A stretch of 15,469 bases of DNA from an uncultured Bacilli bacterium (GCA_947598345.1 CANQFF010000020.1:1-15469), one strand, 5' to 3'; numbered from the stretch's first letter, positions 1-6,151 are shown. Program-made: numbers and translations. Notes: generated from the sequence alone by a model not told the origin.

Positions 1-309
1 ACCATTGATATGAAAGATGTAAATAAGGCAGAAGGATTAAATGACAATATTAATATGACACTTGCAAATTCAAATACCATTGATATGAAAGATGTAAATA
101 GGATAGAAGGATTAAATGACAATATTAATATGACACTTGCAAATTCAAATACCATTGATATGAAAGATGTAAATAAGGCAGAAGGATTAAATGACAATAT
201 TAATATGACACTTGCAAATTCAAATACTATTGATATGAAGGATGTAAATAGGATAGAAGGATTAAATGATAATGTTACTTTAAAAACAGCTAATACAAAT
301 AATATTGAT
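1..309 (+). repeat. 75-bp tandem coding repeats in an A-B-A-B arrangement
   Basis: Four 75-bp (25-codon) units start at 10, 85, 160 and 235, and bases 1-9 match the end of a preceding unit. Units 1 and 3 share the variant codons for Lys-Ala after DVN; units 2 and 4 share Arg-Ile. Units 1 and 3 differ by about one base over 75. The higher-order repeat is therefore 150 bp and looks recently duplicated. Unit 4 decays after its first half. The array continues beyond the left edge. All units keep the reading frame, so copy-number change would lengthen or shorten the protein without a frameshift. Confidence 0.95.
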
Positions 310-678
310 TTTAATCAAAATGAAATTTCATCTATAAATAAAAATATAAATTCTTATAGTAGTAATGAGAGTAAGATTATATTTGAAACTCAAAAAAACA
401 TTGATAATTTAAATAGTAATGTAAGTGAAGTTTCTAGTCAAAAGCAAAATATTAATTTTCAAGCAAATACTACTATTGATAATTCTATTGATGCTTATCA
501 AACAAGTACGAATAGTATTAATTTAAATAGTATTCCAAAAAATAATATTGATTTAAATTCTGGTATAACTACTAGCGAAGCAGGTTATAGTGGAATTTCT
601 GGTTTTAATAGTAATATTAACTTAAATTCTGATATTAAAGCAGTAAATGATATAAAAGATATAGTAGGTCATGAGTAA
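1..678 (+). CDS. Repeat-rich protein, 5'-truncated by window edge
   Basis: The reading frame is open from the first base, and the first bases are already inside a repeat unit, so the true start lies upstream. Residues from about position 10 to 309 are four 25-aa repeats. The rest is a degenerate, Asn/Ser/Ile-rich stretch in which the pattern NI[DN] plus a hydrophobic residue recurs every 10-20 residues, ending in VGHE. There is no cysteine, no membrane segment and no recognised catalytic motif. It ends at TAA 676-678, inside the Shine-Dalgarno region of the toxin gene that follows, so the two are almost certainly co-transcribed and translationally coupled. The toxin's own N-terminus has a similar low-complexity Asn-rich look. 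I do not recognise a family. A structural, adaptor or surface-filament partner of the toxin is inference from context only. Confidence 0.75.
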   Translation, partial: TIDMKDVNKAEGLNDNINMTLANSNTIDMKDVNRIEGLNDNINMTLANSNTIDMKDVNKAEGLNDNINMTLANSNTIDMKDVNRIEGLNDNVTLKTANTNNIDFNQNEISSINKNINSYSSNESKIIFETQKNIDNLNSNVSEVSSQKQNINFQANTTIDNSIDAYQTSTNSINLNSIPKNNIDLNSGITTSEAGYSGISGFNSNINLNSDIKAVNDIKDIVGHE

Positions 679-690
679 GGATTGATTATA

Positions 691-2262
691 ATGGGAATTA
701 GTTTTAAAGCAGGTAATGTAAAACTTAATAATATAACAACATATAATGTAAATACAAATAAGTCTGATGTATTTAATAATAAATTTTATGATGGTATAGA
801 AGATATAGATTATAGTAAATACGGAGATGTTAATTATAATGTAATAGATTTAGAAAAAGGAATACAAAAAGCAGAAAAAAATGTCGAAAAAAAGGGAATT
901 TTTTCGACAATTTGGTCATATACAGCAACGGCAGTAGGATCGTTTGTATCTGGAGTTTTAGATGTAGTAGAAACAGTAACAGATGGAATAGCAATGGCAG
1001 GAGGAGCTGTTGTAACAGGAGCGGTTTCCATATTTAACAAAGAATTAGCTGATGAAATGAAACAAGGACTTCAAGATTATATACAGTATGATTGGTCAGA
1101 GGCTGGATATGATGCAAGTATGAATGCACTTGGAGTAGATGAAGACATAGCCCATGGAATAGTACATAAAGTAGGTACCATGGCAGGAAGTGTAGCAGGA
1201 TATGCAGCAATATCGTTGATACCAGGAGGAGCGGCGGTAACAATGTCTGCAGGAGCGCTTGGAGCAGCGGGAGGAGCAGCCGAGCAAGCATTTAATAGTG
1301 GAGCATCATTTAATGAGGCACTGGCAGTAAGTGCAGTTTCAGGAGTAGCAGGAGCAATTGCAGGAAATAAAGTTGGAAAATTTGGAGAAATGGCAAAAGG
1401 AGCAGGCTCGGGACTAGCAAAAGGGGTAGAGGGTGCAGGAAAAGAGTTGTTTAAATACAGTATAGAGAGTGGAGCAGTATCAATGCTTGAACCAGTAGCT
1501 AATACAACAGCCCAATATTTAACATATGGAAAAGATATAGTAGATGAAAATGGGAATAAGTTGTATAATGGAATTGGAGGATATTTTGATTATTATGCTG
1601 ATTCGGGAGGAATATTAAATACGGCAATAGCAGGATTATCTGGAGCAGGAGGAGCGGCACTTCAAGGTGTGTTAAGTTATAAAATCACAAATGTGGATGT
1701 AAAAAAATCTGCAATTAGAAAATATGAAACCGCAAAAAATCATGAACCAGCTGTTACTTCTACTATGAAAAATTTACAAGATAATTCTTCTGAACTGATA
1801 GGTTTAGAACATAAATTTAAATCAGTTGAGAGTTTATCAAGAAAAATAAAAAGTGACTCCTTAGCTGATAATATTACTATTCAACAGGCATCAGACGCTA
1901 TTAGCGATAGTTTAAGGTATACATTGGTGGTAGATGATATGAATTATTCAACTAAAGTTAAACAGTCTTTAACTCAATTGGAAAATGAAGGTTATAAAGT
2001 AACAAAATTTAAAAATTTTTGGGGAAATAGTGAATATCAAGGAATAAATGTTCAATTAGAAACTCCAGACGGATTTTCAATGGAATTACAATTTCATACA
2101 GATCAATCCTTCAATACTAAAGAAATTTTAAATCATAAATTTTATGAGATAGCTCGATCAAATAAATCTTCTAAACTTGAAATTGATAATGCCAAAAAAA
2201 TTATGGCATACAATCAATCATTAGTTAATATTCCAAATGATGCACAAAAATTAACATGGTAA
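691..2262 (+). CDS. Polymorphic toxin with C-terminal RelA/SpoT-like synthetase domain
   Basis: This is a 523-aa protein. ATG 691 is chosen because AAGGA (677-681) lies 9 bases upstream; an in-frame TTG at 682 is less likely. Residues 1-75 are Asn-rich with no signal peptide. About 77-115, 163-231 and 306-332 are Gly/Ala-rich hydrophobic segments of the sort found in exported toxins. The last ~150 residues match the RelA/SpoT nucleotidyltransferase pattern: a K375-x-K377-S...S381-L...K385 ATP-binding-like block, D406-SLRYT (metal Asp), KN..W...Y449-QGIN (the counterpart of the nucleotide-stacking Tyr motif, with Asn for the usual His) and E465-LQ-FHT (catalytic Glu). Known relatives transfer pyrophosphate to GDP/GTP, to adenosine nucleotides (Tas1) or to tRNA CCA ends (toxSAS). 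Which acceptor is used here cannot be read from sequence. Codon usage changes near 1740, as expected for a swapped toxin module. A small alarmone hydrolase lies downstream as likely immunity. Confidence 0.82.
   Translation: MGISFKAGNVKLNNITTYNVNTNKSDVFNNKFYDGIEDIDYSKYGDVNYNVIDLEKGIQKAEKNVEKKGIFSTIWSYTATAVGSFVSGVLDVVETVTDGIAMAGGAVVTGAVSIFNKELADEMKQGLQDYIQYDWSEAGYDASMNALGVDEDIAHGIVHKVGTMAGSVAGYAAISLIPGGAAVTMSAGALGAAGGAAEQAFNSGASFNEALAVSAVSGVAGAIAGNKVGKFGEMAKGAGSGLAKGVEGAGKELFKYSIESGAVSMLEPVANTTAQYLTYGKDIVDENGNKLYNGIGGYFDYYADSGGILNTAIAGLSGAGGAALQGVLSYKITNVDVKKSAIRKYETAKNHEPAVTSTMKNLQDNSSELIGLEHKFKSVESLSRKIKSDSLADNITIQQASDAISDSLRYTLVVDDMNYSTKVKQSLTQLENEGYKVTKFKNFWGNSEYQGINVQLETPDGFSMELQFHTDQSFNTKEILNHKFYEIARSNKSSKLEIDNAKKIMAYNQSLVNIPNDAQKLTW
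882..909 (+). other. Perfect 11-bp inverted repeat inside the toxin gene
   Basis: TGTCGAAAAAA (882-892) and TTTTTTCGACA (899-909) are exact reverse complements separated by 6 bases. The hairpin sits about 190 bases into the coding region, around codons 64-73. It is not followed by a T-run, so it is not an ordinary intrinsic terminator. It may simply arise from the Lys- and Phe-rich codons, or it may slow transcription or translation of the toxin. Confidence 0.6.
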
Positions 2263-2330
2263 ATGATAGTTTGAAAGATAATTTTTGGTTATGTGTGCTT
2301 TGAATGAAATGAAAGGAATGTGTGGTTAAA

Positions 2331-2561
2331 ATGACAAATAATATTAAATATTTTAGGAGAGAAAAAGGAGGAATTATAAAGTATGAAGATAATTCATTAG
2401 TTTATTTTTTAGATGAATTTGGTAATTGGATTCAAAATCAATATTTAATTTCTATGTTTATAGATGGAAATGATGATTTTGAAATTATAAACGAAGATGA
2501 GGTTAACAAAATAATTAATCAACGAAAGACTGAAGATAAAGGAAGGAATTTTCATAGATGA
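2331..2561 (+). CDS. Small acidic orphan protein between toxin and hydrolase
   Basis: A 76-aa soluble protein with no membrane segment or cysteine. It has an N-terminal basic part (YFRREKGG), a central run of aromatic residues with FGNWIQNQYLISMF, and an acidic DGNDDFE block. The start is uncertain: ATG 2331 has only a weak GTGG site, while an in-frame GTG at 2322 lies 4 bases after AGGA (2314-2317) and would add three residues. Its stop overlaps the hydrolase start by 4 bases (ATGA), so the two are translationally coupled. I believe similar short proteins accompany toxins in gut Bacillota, but I cannot name a family. It could be a second immunity protein, a chaperone or an adaptor. Its position directly after the toxin is the usual immunity slot, so it competes with the hydrolase for that role. 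Confidence 0.72.
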   Translation: MTNNIKYFRREKGGIIKYEDNSLVYFLDEFGNWIQNQYLISMFIDGNDDFEIINEDEVNKIINQRKTEDKGRNFHR

Positions 2562-2998
2562 TTTATACAAATTTAACAAAAAAGGCAATGAAGTTATCTT
2601 TTGATAAACATTTGGGTCAAATAGATAAATCAGGTTTACCTTATATTTTTCATCCTATTCATATAGCTGAACAATTGGATGATGAAGAATGTATTGTTGT
2701 TGCACTATTGCACGATATATTAGAGGATACTAGTATCACAAAAAAAGACTTATCTATTTTAGGATTTTCTGAAAGAATTATAAATTTGATAGATATATTA
2801 ACAAGAAAGAAAAATGAAGATTATTTTGACTATATTAAAAGAATCAAAAATGATAGCACAGCAAAAAAAATAAAATTGTTAGATTTAACACATAATATAG
2901 ATTTGAGTAGATTAAACGAGATTAATAGCAGTGATTTATTGAGAGTTGAAAAATATAAAAAAGCAATTAAAATTTTAAAGGAGGATAAAAATGAATAG
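2558..2998 (+). CDS. Small alarmone hydrolase (SpoT/Mesh1-like HD domain), probable immunity enzyme
   Basis: A 146-aa single-domain protein that is essentially all HD hydrolase. It opens with the family pattern KH..Q.DKSGLPYIFHP, giving metal ligand H32. This is followed by H52-D53, E56-D57 (HDILEDT), the TRKKNEDYFDYIKRI segment typical of RelA/SpoT-type HD domains, and a KLLDLTHNID block giving D109 and N113. These are the metal- and substrate-binding positions of Mn-dependent (p)ppGpp 3'-pyrophosphohydrolases. No synthetase, TGS or ACT domain is present. In known toxSAS systems, small alarmone hydrolases neutralise RelA/SpoT-type toxins by removing the transferred pyrophosphate. Here it lies two genes after such a toxin, overlaps the orphan gene by 4 bases and the DUF4176 gene by 8. 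AAGGAAGGA (2539-2547) serves as the ribosome site. Immunity is inferred; the hydrolase assignment is firm. Confidence 0.88.
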   Translation: MIYTNLTKKAMKLSFDKHLGQIDKSGLPYIFHPIHIAEQLDDEECIVVALLHDILEDTSITKKDLSILGFSERIINLIDILTRKKNEDYFDYIKRIKNDSTAKKIKLLDLTHNIDLSRLNEINSSDLLRVEKYKKAIKILKEDKNE

Positions 2999-3287
2999 AG
3001 AAAAATATTTACCAATAGGTACAGTAGTACTATTAAAAGATGCAAAAAAAAGAGTAATGATAACAGGATTTGTTGCAAAGGGAAAAGAAACTGGTGACAA
3101 GATGTTTGATTATATGGGATGTTTATATCCTGAAGGAGTTATTTCGTCAGAACAAAATTTATTATTTGATCATGGACAAATAGATAAAATATATTATATA
3201 GGTTATGTTGATAATGAGTGGAAAGAAACAGAAACTAAATTAAAAGATATTGTATCTAAAATGGAAAATGAAAATAAGAGCAGTTAG
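2991..3287 (+). CDS. DUF4176 family protein
   Basis: A 98-aa cytosolic protein with the DUF4176 pattern: LPIGTVVLLKDAKKRVMITG at the start, then DYMGCLYPEGVI (about residues 41-52), a LLFDHGQIDKIYYIGYVD segment, and an acidic/basic tail. DUF4176 proteins are of unknown function but are repeatedly found in type VII secretion and LXG-toxin neighbourhoods of Gram-positive bacteria. A very strong AAAGGAGG (2977-2984) stands 6 bases before ATG 2991, and the gene begins inside the last codons of the hydrolase gene. The stop lies in the loop of a terminator, so this is the last gene of the toxin operon. The family match supports a secretion-linked role for the locus; a precise job cannot be given. 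Confidence 0.8.
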   Translation: MNREKYLPIGTVVLLKDAKKRVMITGFVAKGKETGDKMFDYMGCLYPEGVISSEQNLLFDHGQIDKIYYIGYVDNEWKETETKLKDIVSKMENENKSS

Positions 3288-3300
3288 CTCTTATTTCTTT
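3272..3300. terminator. Bidirectional intrinsic terminator between toxin operon and XRE gene
   Basis: AAATAAGAGC (3272-3281) pairs perfectly with GCTCTTATTT (3287-3296) across a 5-base loop, followed by CTTTT. It holds the stop codons of both converging genes, so it can end transcripts from either side. Confidence 0.85.
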
Positions 3301-3508
3301 TATAATTAATATTTTTATCATTGGTAAGACCTAGTATATAATCTACACTCGTATCATAATACATTGCTAATTTAATAAGTATACTTGTTGGTATATCGTT
3401 AGTTTCTGTTTCATATTTTGAATATCCAGTTTGAGACATATTTAATGTTTTTGCTATATCTTTTTGAAGTAAATCATTATCTTCTCTTAAATCCTTTAAT
3501 CTATTCAT
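3284..3508 (-). CDS. XRE-family helix-turn-helix regulator
   Basis: A 74-aa protein, almost entirely a Cro/CI-type HTH: LREDNDLLQKDIAKTLNMSQ (helices 1-3, about residues 7-26), then TGYSKYETETNDIP and the SILIKLAMYYDTSVDYILGLT segment typical of the family. There is no C-terminal sensing or oligomerisation domain, so it is a minimal DNA-binding repressor. GGTGAG stands 4 bases before ATG (complement of 3506-3508). It converges on the toxin operon and its last 4 bases overlap the DUF4176 gene end. A 30-bp imperfect palindrome 34 bases upstream of its start is a candidate autoregulatory operator. Small XRE proteins like this are common in phage, toxin-antitoxin and mobile-element settings. Control of the toxin operon is possible but that promoter is outside the window. 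Confidence 0.85.
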   Translation of the reverse strand: MNRLKDLREDNDLLQKDIAKTLNMSQTGYSKYETETNDIPTSILIKLAMYYDTSVDYILGLTNDKNINYKRNKS

Positions 3509-3541
3509 TTATCTCACCAATCTAATATTACTAAATTTATT

Positions 3542-3571
3542 CTATAATAGGTTATATATAGCCTAAAATAG
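3542..3571. promoter_or_regulatory. Candidate operator palindrome upstream of the XRE gene
   Basis: CTATAATAGGTTATA (3542-3556) and TATAGCCTAAAATAG (3557-3571) form an inverted repeat with 12 of 15 positions complementary and the conserved core TAGGYTATA. On the minus strand a TATTATAGA-like -10 sequence lies within it, so a bound regulator would block its own promoter. The assignment rests on symmetry and position only. Confidence 0.5.
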
Positions 3572-3608
3572 ATTATTAACATATTAAAACACATTATTTT
3601 GAAACATT

Positions 3609-3647
3609 TATAATTAATATTATAAATTTAATATAATATTAATTATA
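3609..3647. repeat. Perfect 16-bp A/T-only inverted repeat
   Basis: TATAATTAATATTATA (3609-3624) is followed, after 7 bases, by its exact reverse complement TATAATATTAATTATA (3632-3647). Not one G or C occurs in the 39 bases. It contains several TATAAT-like boxes on both strands. There is no T-run beyond it. It could be an operator, a cruciform or unwinding element, or a remnant of an element end. Confidence 0.75.
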
Positions 3648-3679
3648 TATTCAGTGCATGTGGTTAAGGTGATATAAAT

Positions 3680-3733
3680 ATGCTAAATGTATATTATCTT
3701 ATTAAGAAAATAATTAAATTTCAAAATATATAA
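3680..3733 (+). CDS. Possible 17-aa leader peptide ORF
   Basis: ATG 3680 stands 6 bases after a good AAGGTGAT site (3666-3673) and opens a 17-codon frame ending at TAA 3731-3733. The peptide is short, basic and Ile/Lys-rich (MLNVYYLIKKIIKFQNI). The ribosome site is as good as those of real genes in this window, and a TATAAT box lies upstream in the inverted repeat. There is no other support for expression, and in such AT-rich DNA a chance match is quite possible. Confidence 0.22.
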   Translation: MLNVYYLIKKIIKFQNI

Positions 3734-4017
3734 AAAGGGTATTGATAAAAAAATTGTAGTACATTCTAGCATTTATCAGTTTTAGAACCAAAAAATCACC
3801 CAAGTCTTATTTATAAAGAATTGAGAGATTTTTTAAATATTCAAAAAAGTTTCTACTATTTTTAATAATTTACTTTTTTCATTATAAGTTACTAAGGAAT
3901 TCAACAATTATTTTTCAATAGCTTTTACGATTTTTTTGTTTCAAAACGGATAAACTTTTTTCTAAAAATATAACTTTAATTTTTAAAAAATTACAATGTT
4001 ATTTAAGTAAAAAGGAG

Positions 4018-4049
4018 AAGAAATCTTAATAAATTGATTTCTTTTTTTT
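4018..4049 (+). terminator. Terminator-like hairpin before proS
   Basis: AAGAAATC (4018-4025) pairs with GATTTCTT (4036-4043) over a 10-base loop and is followed by T6 (4044-4049). It may end a transcript from the intergenic region. Its right arm also covers the -35 position of the proS promoter. Confidence 0.55.
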
Positions 4050-4077
4050 GTGTTTTATAGTATAATTATTGCAGGAG
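4038..4077 (+). promoter_or_regulatory. proS promoter and ribosome site
   Basis: A perfect TATAAT (4061-4066) is preceded at 17 bases by a weak TTTCTT (4038-4043). The expected transcript start (about 4073) lies at AGGAG (4073-4077), which is 8 bases before ATG 4086. The leader would thus be only about 13 nt. There is no T-box leader, which many Gram-positive synthetase genes have. Confidence 0.5.
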
Positions 4078-4085
4078 TTGATATT

Positions 4086-5510
4086 ATGGCAAATAAAGCT
4101 ATAACGAGTAGAGATATAGATTTTGCTAAATGGTATACAGATGTAATAAAAGCTGCTCATTTAAGTGAATATTCTAATGTTAAAGGATGTATAGTATTTG
4201 AACCAAACGGTTATGCAATATGGGAAAAAATGCAAGAAATTCTTAATAAAATGTTTAAAAAAACTGGTCATAAAAATGTTTACATGCCTGTTCTTATTCC
4301 AGAAAATCTTATGAAAAAAGAAGGAGAATTAATTAATGGTTTCGCACCAGAAGTAGCTTGGGTTACTATTGGAGGTGAAAAAGAACTAGAAGAAAGAATG
4401 TGTATTAGACCTACTAGTGAAACGCTTTTTAGTGATTATTATGCATCAAAAGTTAAATCTTATAGAGATTTACCTCTTAAATATAATCAGTGGTGTAATG
4501 TAATGAGATGGGAAAAAGAAACAAGACCATTTCTTAGAAGTCGCGAATTTTTGTGGCAGGAAGGTCATACGGTTCATAGTACAAGTAGTGAAGCAGAAGC
4601 TGAAACAAGGCAAATGTTAGAAGTTTATAAAGAGTTTTTTGAAAAATATTTAGCAATTCCAGTTATTACCGGTAAAAAAACCGAAAAAGAGAAATTTGCT
4701 GGTGCTGAATACACCTTAACTGTAGAAGCATTAATGTATAATGGAGTCGCACTACAATCTGGTACTTCTCATTATTTTGGTCAAAAGTTTTCAAAAGCAT
4801 ACGATATTAAATTTTTAAATAAAGATAATGAACTTGAATATGCTTATCAAACTTCTTGGGGTGTAACTACTCGTATGATTGGTGCTTTAATTATGGTACA
4901 TAGTGATGATGATGGTTTGGTTTTACCACCTTATATCGCACCAGATCAGGTTGTAATAATACCAATTGGTGATAGTGAAAAAGTTAAAGATTTGTCTAAG
5001 CAACTATATGAGGAATTATCTAATAACGATATAAGCGCTTATGTAGATGATACTGATAAATCTCCTGGATTTAAATTTGCTGAAGCTGAAGTTAAAGGTG
5101 TTCCAATAAGGATAGAGATTGGTTCTAGAGATCTAGATAAAAATATTGTCACACTTGTTCGTCGTGATACAAAGGAAAAATACGAGATAAGTACTGATAC
5201 CAATATTGTAGAATATATTCAAAAATTAATGAAAAATATTCAAGACGACATGTATAAAAAAGCAAAATCAAGAACTGAGAATATGACTTATGTTGCTCAT
5301 ACACTATCTGATGTTGAAAATATTATGAACAATCAACCAGGATTTATTAAAGCAATGTGGTGTGGTGATGAAAATTGTGAGCTTAAAATGAAAGAAATTA
5401 AGGGTACTAAATCGAGATGTATACTTGAAAATGAAGAAAAGATTGATGATAAATGTGTAGTATGTGGTAAGGAAGCTAAACACCTTGTTGTGTGGGGTAT
5501 CCAATATTAA
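4086..5510 (+). CDS. proS: Prolyl-tRNA synthetase, archaeal/eukaryotic (ProS type 3) class
   Basis: A 474-aa cytosolic enzyme that charges tRNA-Pro with proline. It has the class II catalytic core near the N-terminus (DFAKWYTDV..A.L at about 10-26), the motif 2 region RWEKETRPFLRSREFLWQEGH (about 137-157), motif 3 with GALIMVHSDDDGLVLPPYIAP, then an anticodon-binding domain (VVIIPIGD onwards) and the C-terminal domain unique to this class. That domain has cysteines C431, C445, C457 and C460 able to bind zinc, and ends in the conserved Tyr (WGIQY). The bacterial INS editing insertion is absent, as expected for this class. ATG 4086 is chosen for its AGGAG site and the canonical N-terminus; in-frame codons upstream to 4050 run through the promoter. 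frr follows after 34 bases without a terminator. Confidence 0.96.
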   Translation: MANKAITSRDIDFAKWYTDVIKAAHLSEYSNVKGCIVFEPNGYAIWEKMQEILNKMFKKTGHKNVYMPVLIPENLMKKEGELINGFAPEVAWVTIGGEKELEERMCIRPTSETLFSDYYASKVKSYRDLPLKYNQWCNVMRWEKETRPFLRSREFLWQEGHTVHSTSSEAEAETRQMLEVYKEFFEKYLAIPVITGKKTEKEKFAGAEYTLTVEALMYNGVALQSGTSHYFGQKFSKAYDIKFLNKDNELEYAYQTSWGVTTRMIGALIMVHSDDDGLVLPPYIAPDQVVIIPIGDSEKVKDLSKQLYEELSNNDISAYVDDTDKSPGFKFAEAEVKGVPIRIEIGSRDLDKNIVTLVRRDTKEKYEISTDTNIVEYIQKLMKNIQDDMYKKAKSRTENMTYVAHTLSDVENIMNNQPGFIKAMWCGDENCELKMKEIKGTKSRCILENEEKIDDKCVVCGKEAKHLVVWGIQY

Positions 5511-5544
5511 TTAAATAAATTTTTAAAGAAAAAGAGGAGAAAAA

Positions 5545-6087
5545 ATGGATGAGATTTTAATTAATGCTGAAGCTGAAATGGAAACAGCAATAGCAAATAT
5601 GGAAAAAAGATTTTTAAATATTAGAGCAGGTCGTGCTAATCCTGCAATATTAGATGGTGTTATGGTAAATTATTATGGAGCTAATACGCCATTAAAACAA
5701 CTTGCAACTATAAGTATTCCAGAAGCAAGACAACTTTGTATTAAACCATTTGATAGAAATAGTATAAGTACAATAGAAAAAGCAATATATGAATCTAATA
5801 TAGGTCTAACACCTAATAATAATGGAGAAATGATTATTCTTAATATACCTGCTTTAACAGAAGAAACTAGAAGAGATTATGTTAAACAGGCTAAAGAATA
5901 TGCTGAAGATTGTAAAATAAATTTAAGAAATATTAGACAGGATGCAAATAACGATATTAAGAAATCAGAATTTACTGAAGATGAGAAAAAAAATGCACAA
6001 GATGAAGTTCAAGAGCTAATTAACAAATATAATAAAATAGTGGATGATAAATTTAAAATAAAAGAAGTTGAGTTAATGTCAGTATAA
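5545..6087 (+). CDS. frr: Ribosome recycling factor
   Basis: A 180-aa protein of normal family length. It acts with EF-G to split the post-termination ribosome into subunits. The hallmark GRANPAILDGVMVNYYGANTPLKQLA block (about residues 29-54) is present. The IPALTEETRRDYVKQAKEYAEDCKINLRNIRQDANNDIKK segment forms the long helical arm that binds 23S rRNA. AGAGGAG (5534-5540) lies 4 bases before ATG 5545. In many Bacillota frr follows pyrH; here it follows proS and pyrH is not in the window. The stop codon is inside the left arm of a terminator, so proS-frr forms a two-gene unit. Confidence 0.97.
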   Translation: MDEILINAEAEMETAIANMEKRFLNIRAGRANPAILDGVMVNYYGANTPLKQLATISIPEARQLCIKPFDRNSISTIEKAIYESNIGLTPNNNGEMIILNIPALTEETRRDYVKQAKEYAEDCKINLRNIRQDANNDIKKSEFTEDEKKNAQDEVQELINKYNKIVDDKFKIKEVELMSV

Positions 6088-6106
6088 AAGTTCTAAGAAC
6101 TTTTTT
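6086..6106 (+). terminator. Terminator of proS-frr
   Basis: AAAAGTTC (6086-6093) pairs with GAACTTTT (6097-6104) over a 3-base loop, with further Ts and then CTTTT. The left arm contains the last bases of the frr stop codon. Confidence 0.85.
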
Positions 6107-6120
6107 CTTTTATTTTATCA

Positions 6121-6146
6121 TATAATATGATATAATGAGTTGGGTG
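6121..6146 (+). promoter_or_regulatory. Promoter region and ribosome site of the AI-2E permease operon
   Basis: Two TATAAT boxes lie 10 bases apart (6121-6126 and 6131-6136), followed by GGGTG (6142-6146) 5 bases before ATG 6152. No good -35 is seen. Use of the second box gives a leader of about 9 nt, and of the first about 19 nt. Confidence 0.5.
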
Positions 6147-6151
6147 ATGAT

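Larger units (their letters stand above)
3509..4085. other. AT-rich intergenic region without a firm gene
   Basis: About 577 bases between the XRE regulator and proS. I see no tRNA, T-box or CRISPR. Contents: an imperfect palindrome (3542-3571), a perfect 16-bp A/T-only inverted repeat (3609-3647), a possible 17-codon ORF (3680-3733), a 32-codon open stretch (3770-3865) without a start codon, a terminator-like hairpin (4018-4049) and the proS promoter candidate. Such a long gap is exceptional in this tightly packed window and marks the border between the accessory toxin locus and the housekeeping core. It may be a decayed insertion site. Confidence 0.7.

Noticed and set aside
1..309. Tandem 75-bp repeats as a CRISPR array
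   Set aside because: Units are contiguous with no unique spacers and keep one long open reading frame, so they are a coding repeat.
834..1291. Leftward open frames opposite the toxin gene
   Set aside because: They mirror the Gly/Ala-rich coding strand, give low-complexity Leu/Cys/Ser-rich or His-rich products and lack ribosome sites.
3767..3865. Open stretch reading HLSVLEPKNHPSLIYKELRDFLNI, a possible gene remnant
   Set aside because: Only about 32 codons, no start codon or ribosome site, and no family recognised. It could be a decayed fragment, but this cannot be supported.
3509..4085. T-box riboswitch upstream of proS
   Set aside because: No T-box sequence (AGGGTGG-type) or specifier stem seen. 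The only structure is a simple A/T hairpin with a T-run.
5304..5504. Leftward open frame opposite proS
   Set aside because: It is a reverse shadow of the conserved C-terminal ProRS domain, with no ribosome site.
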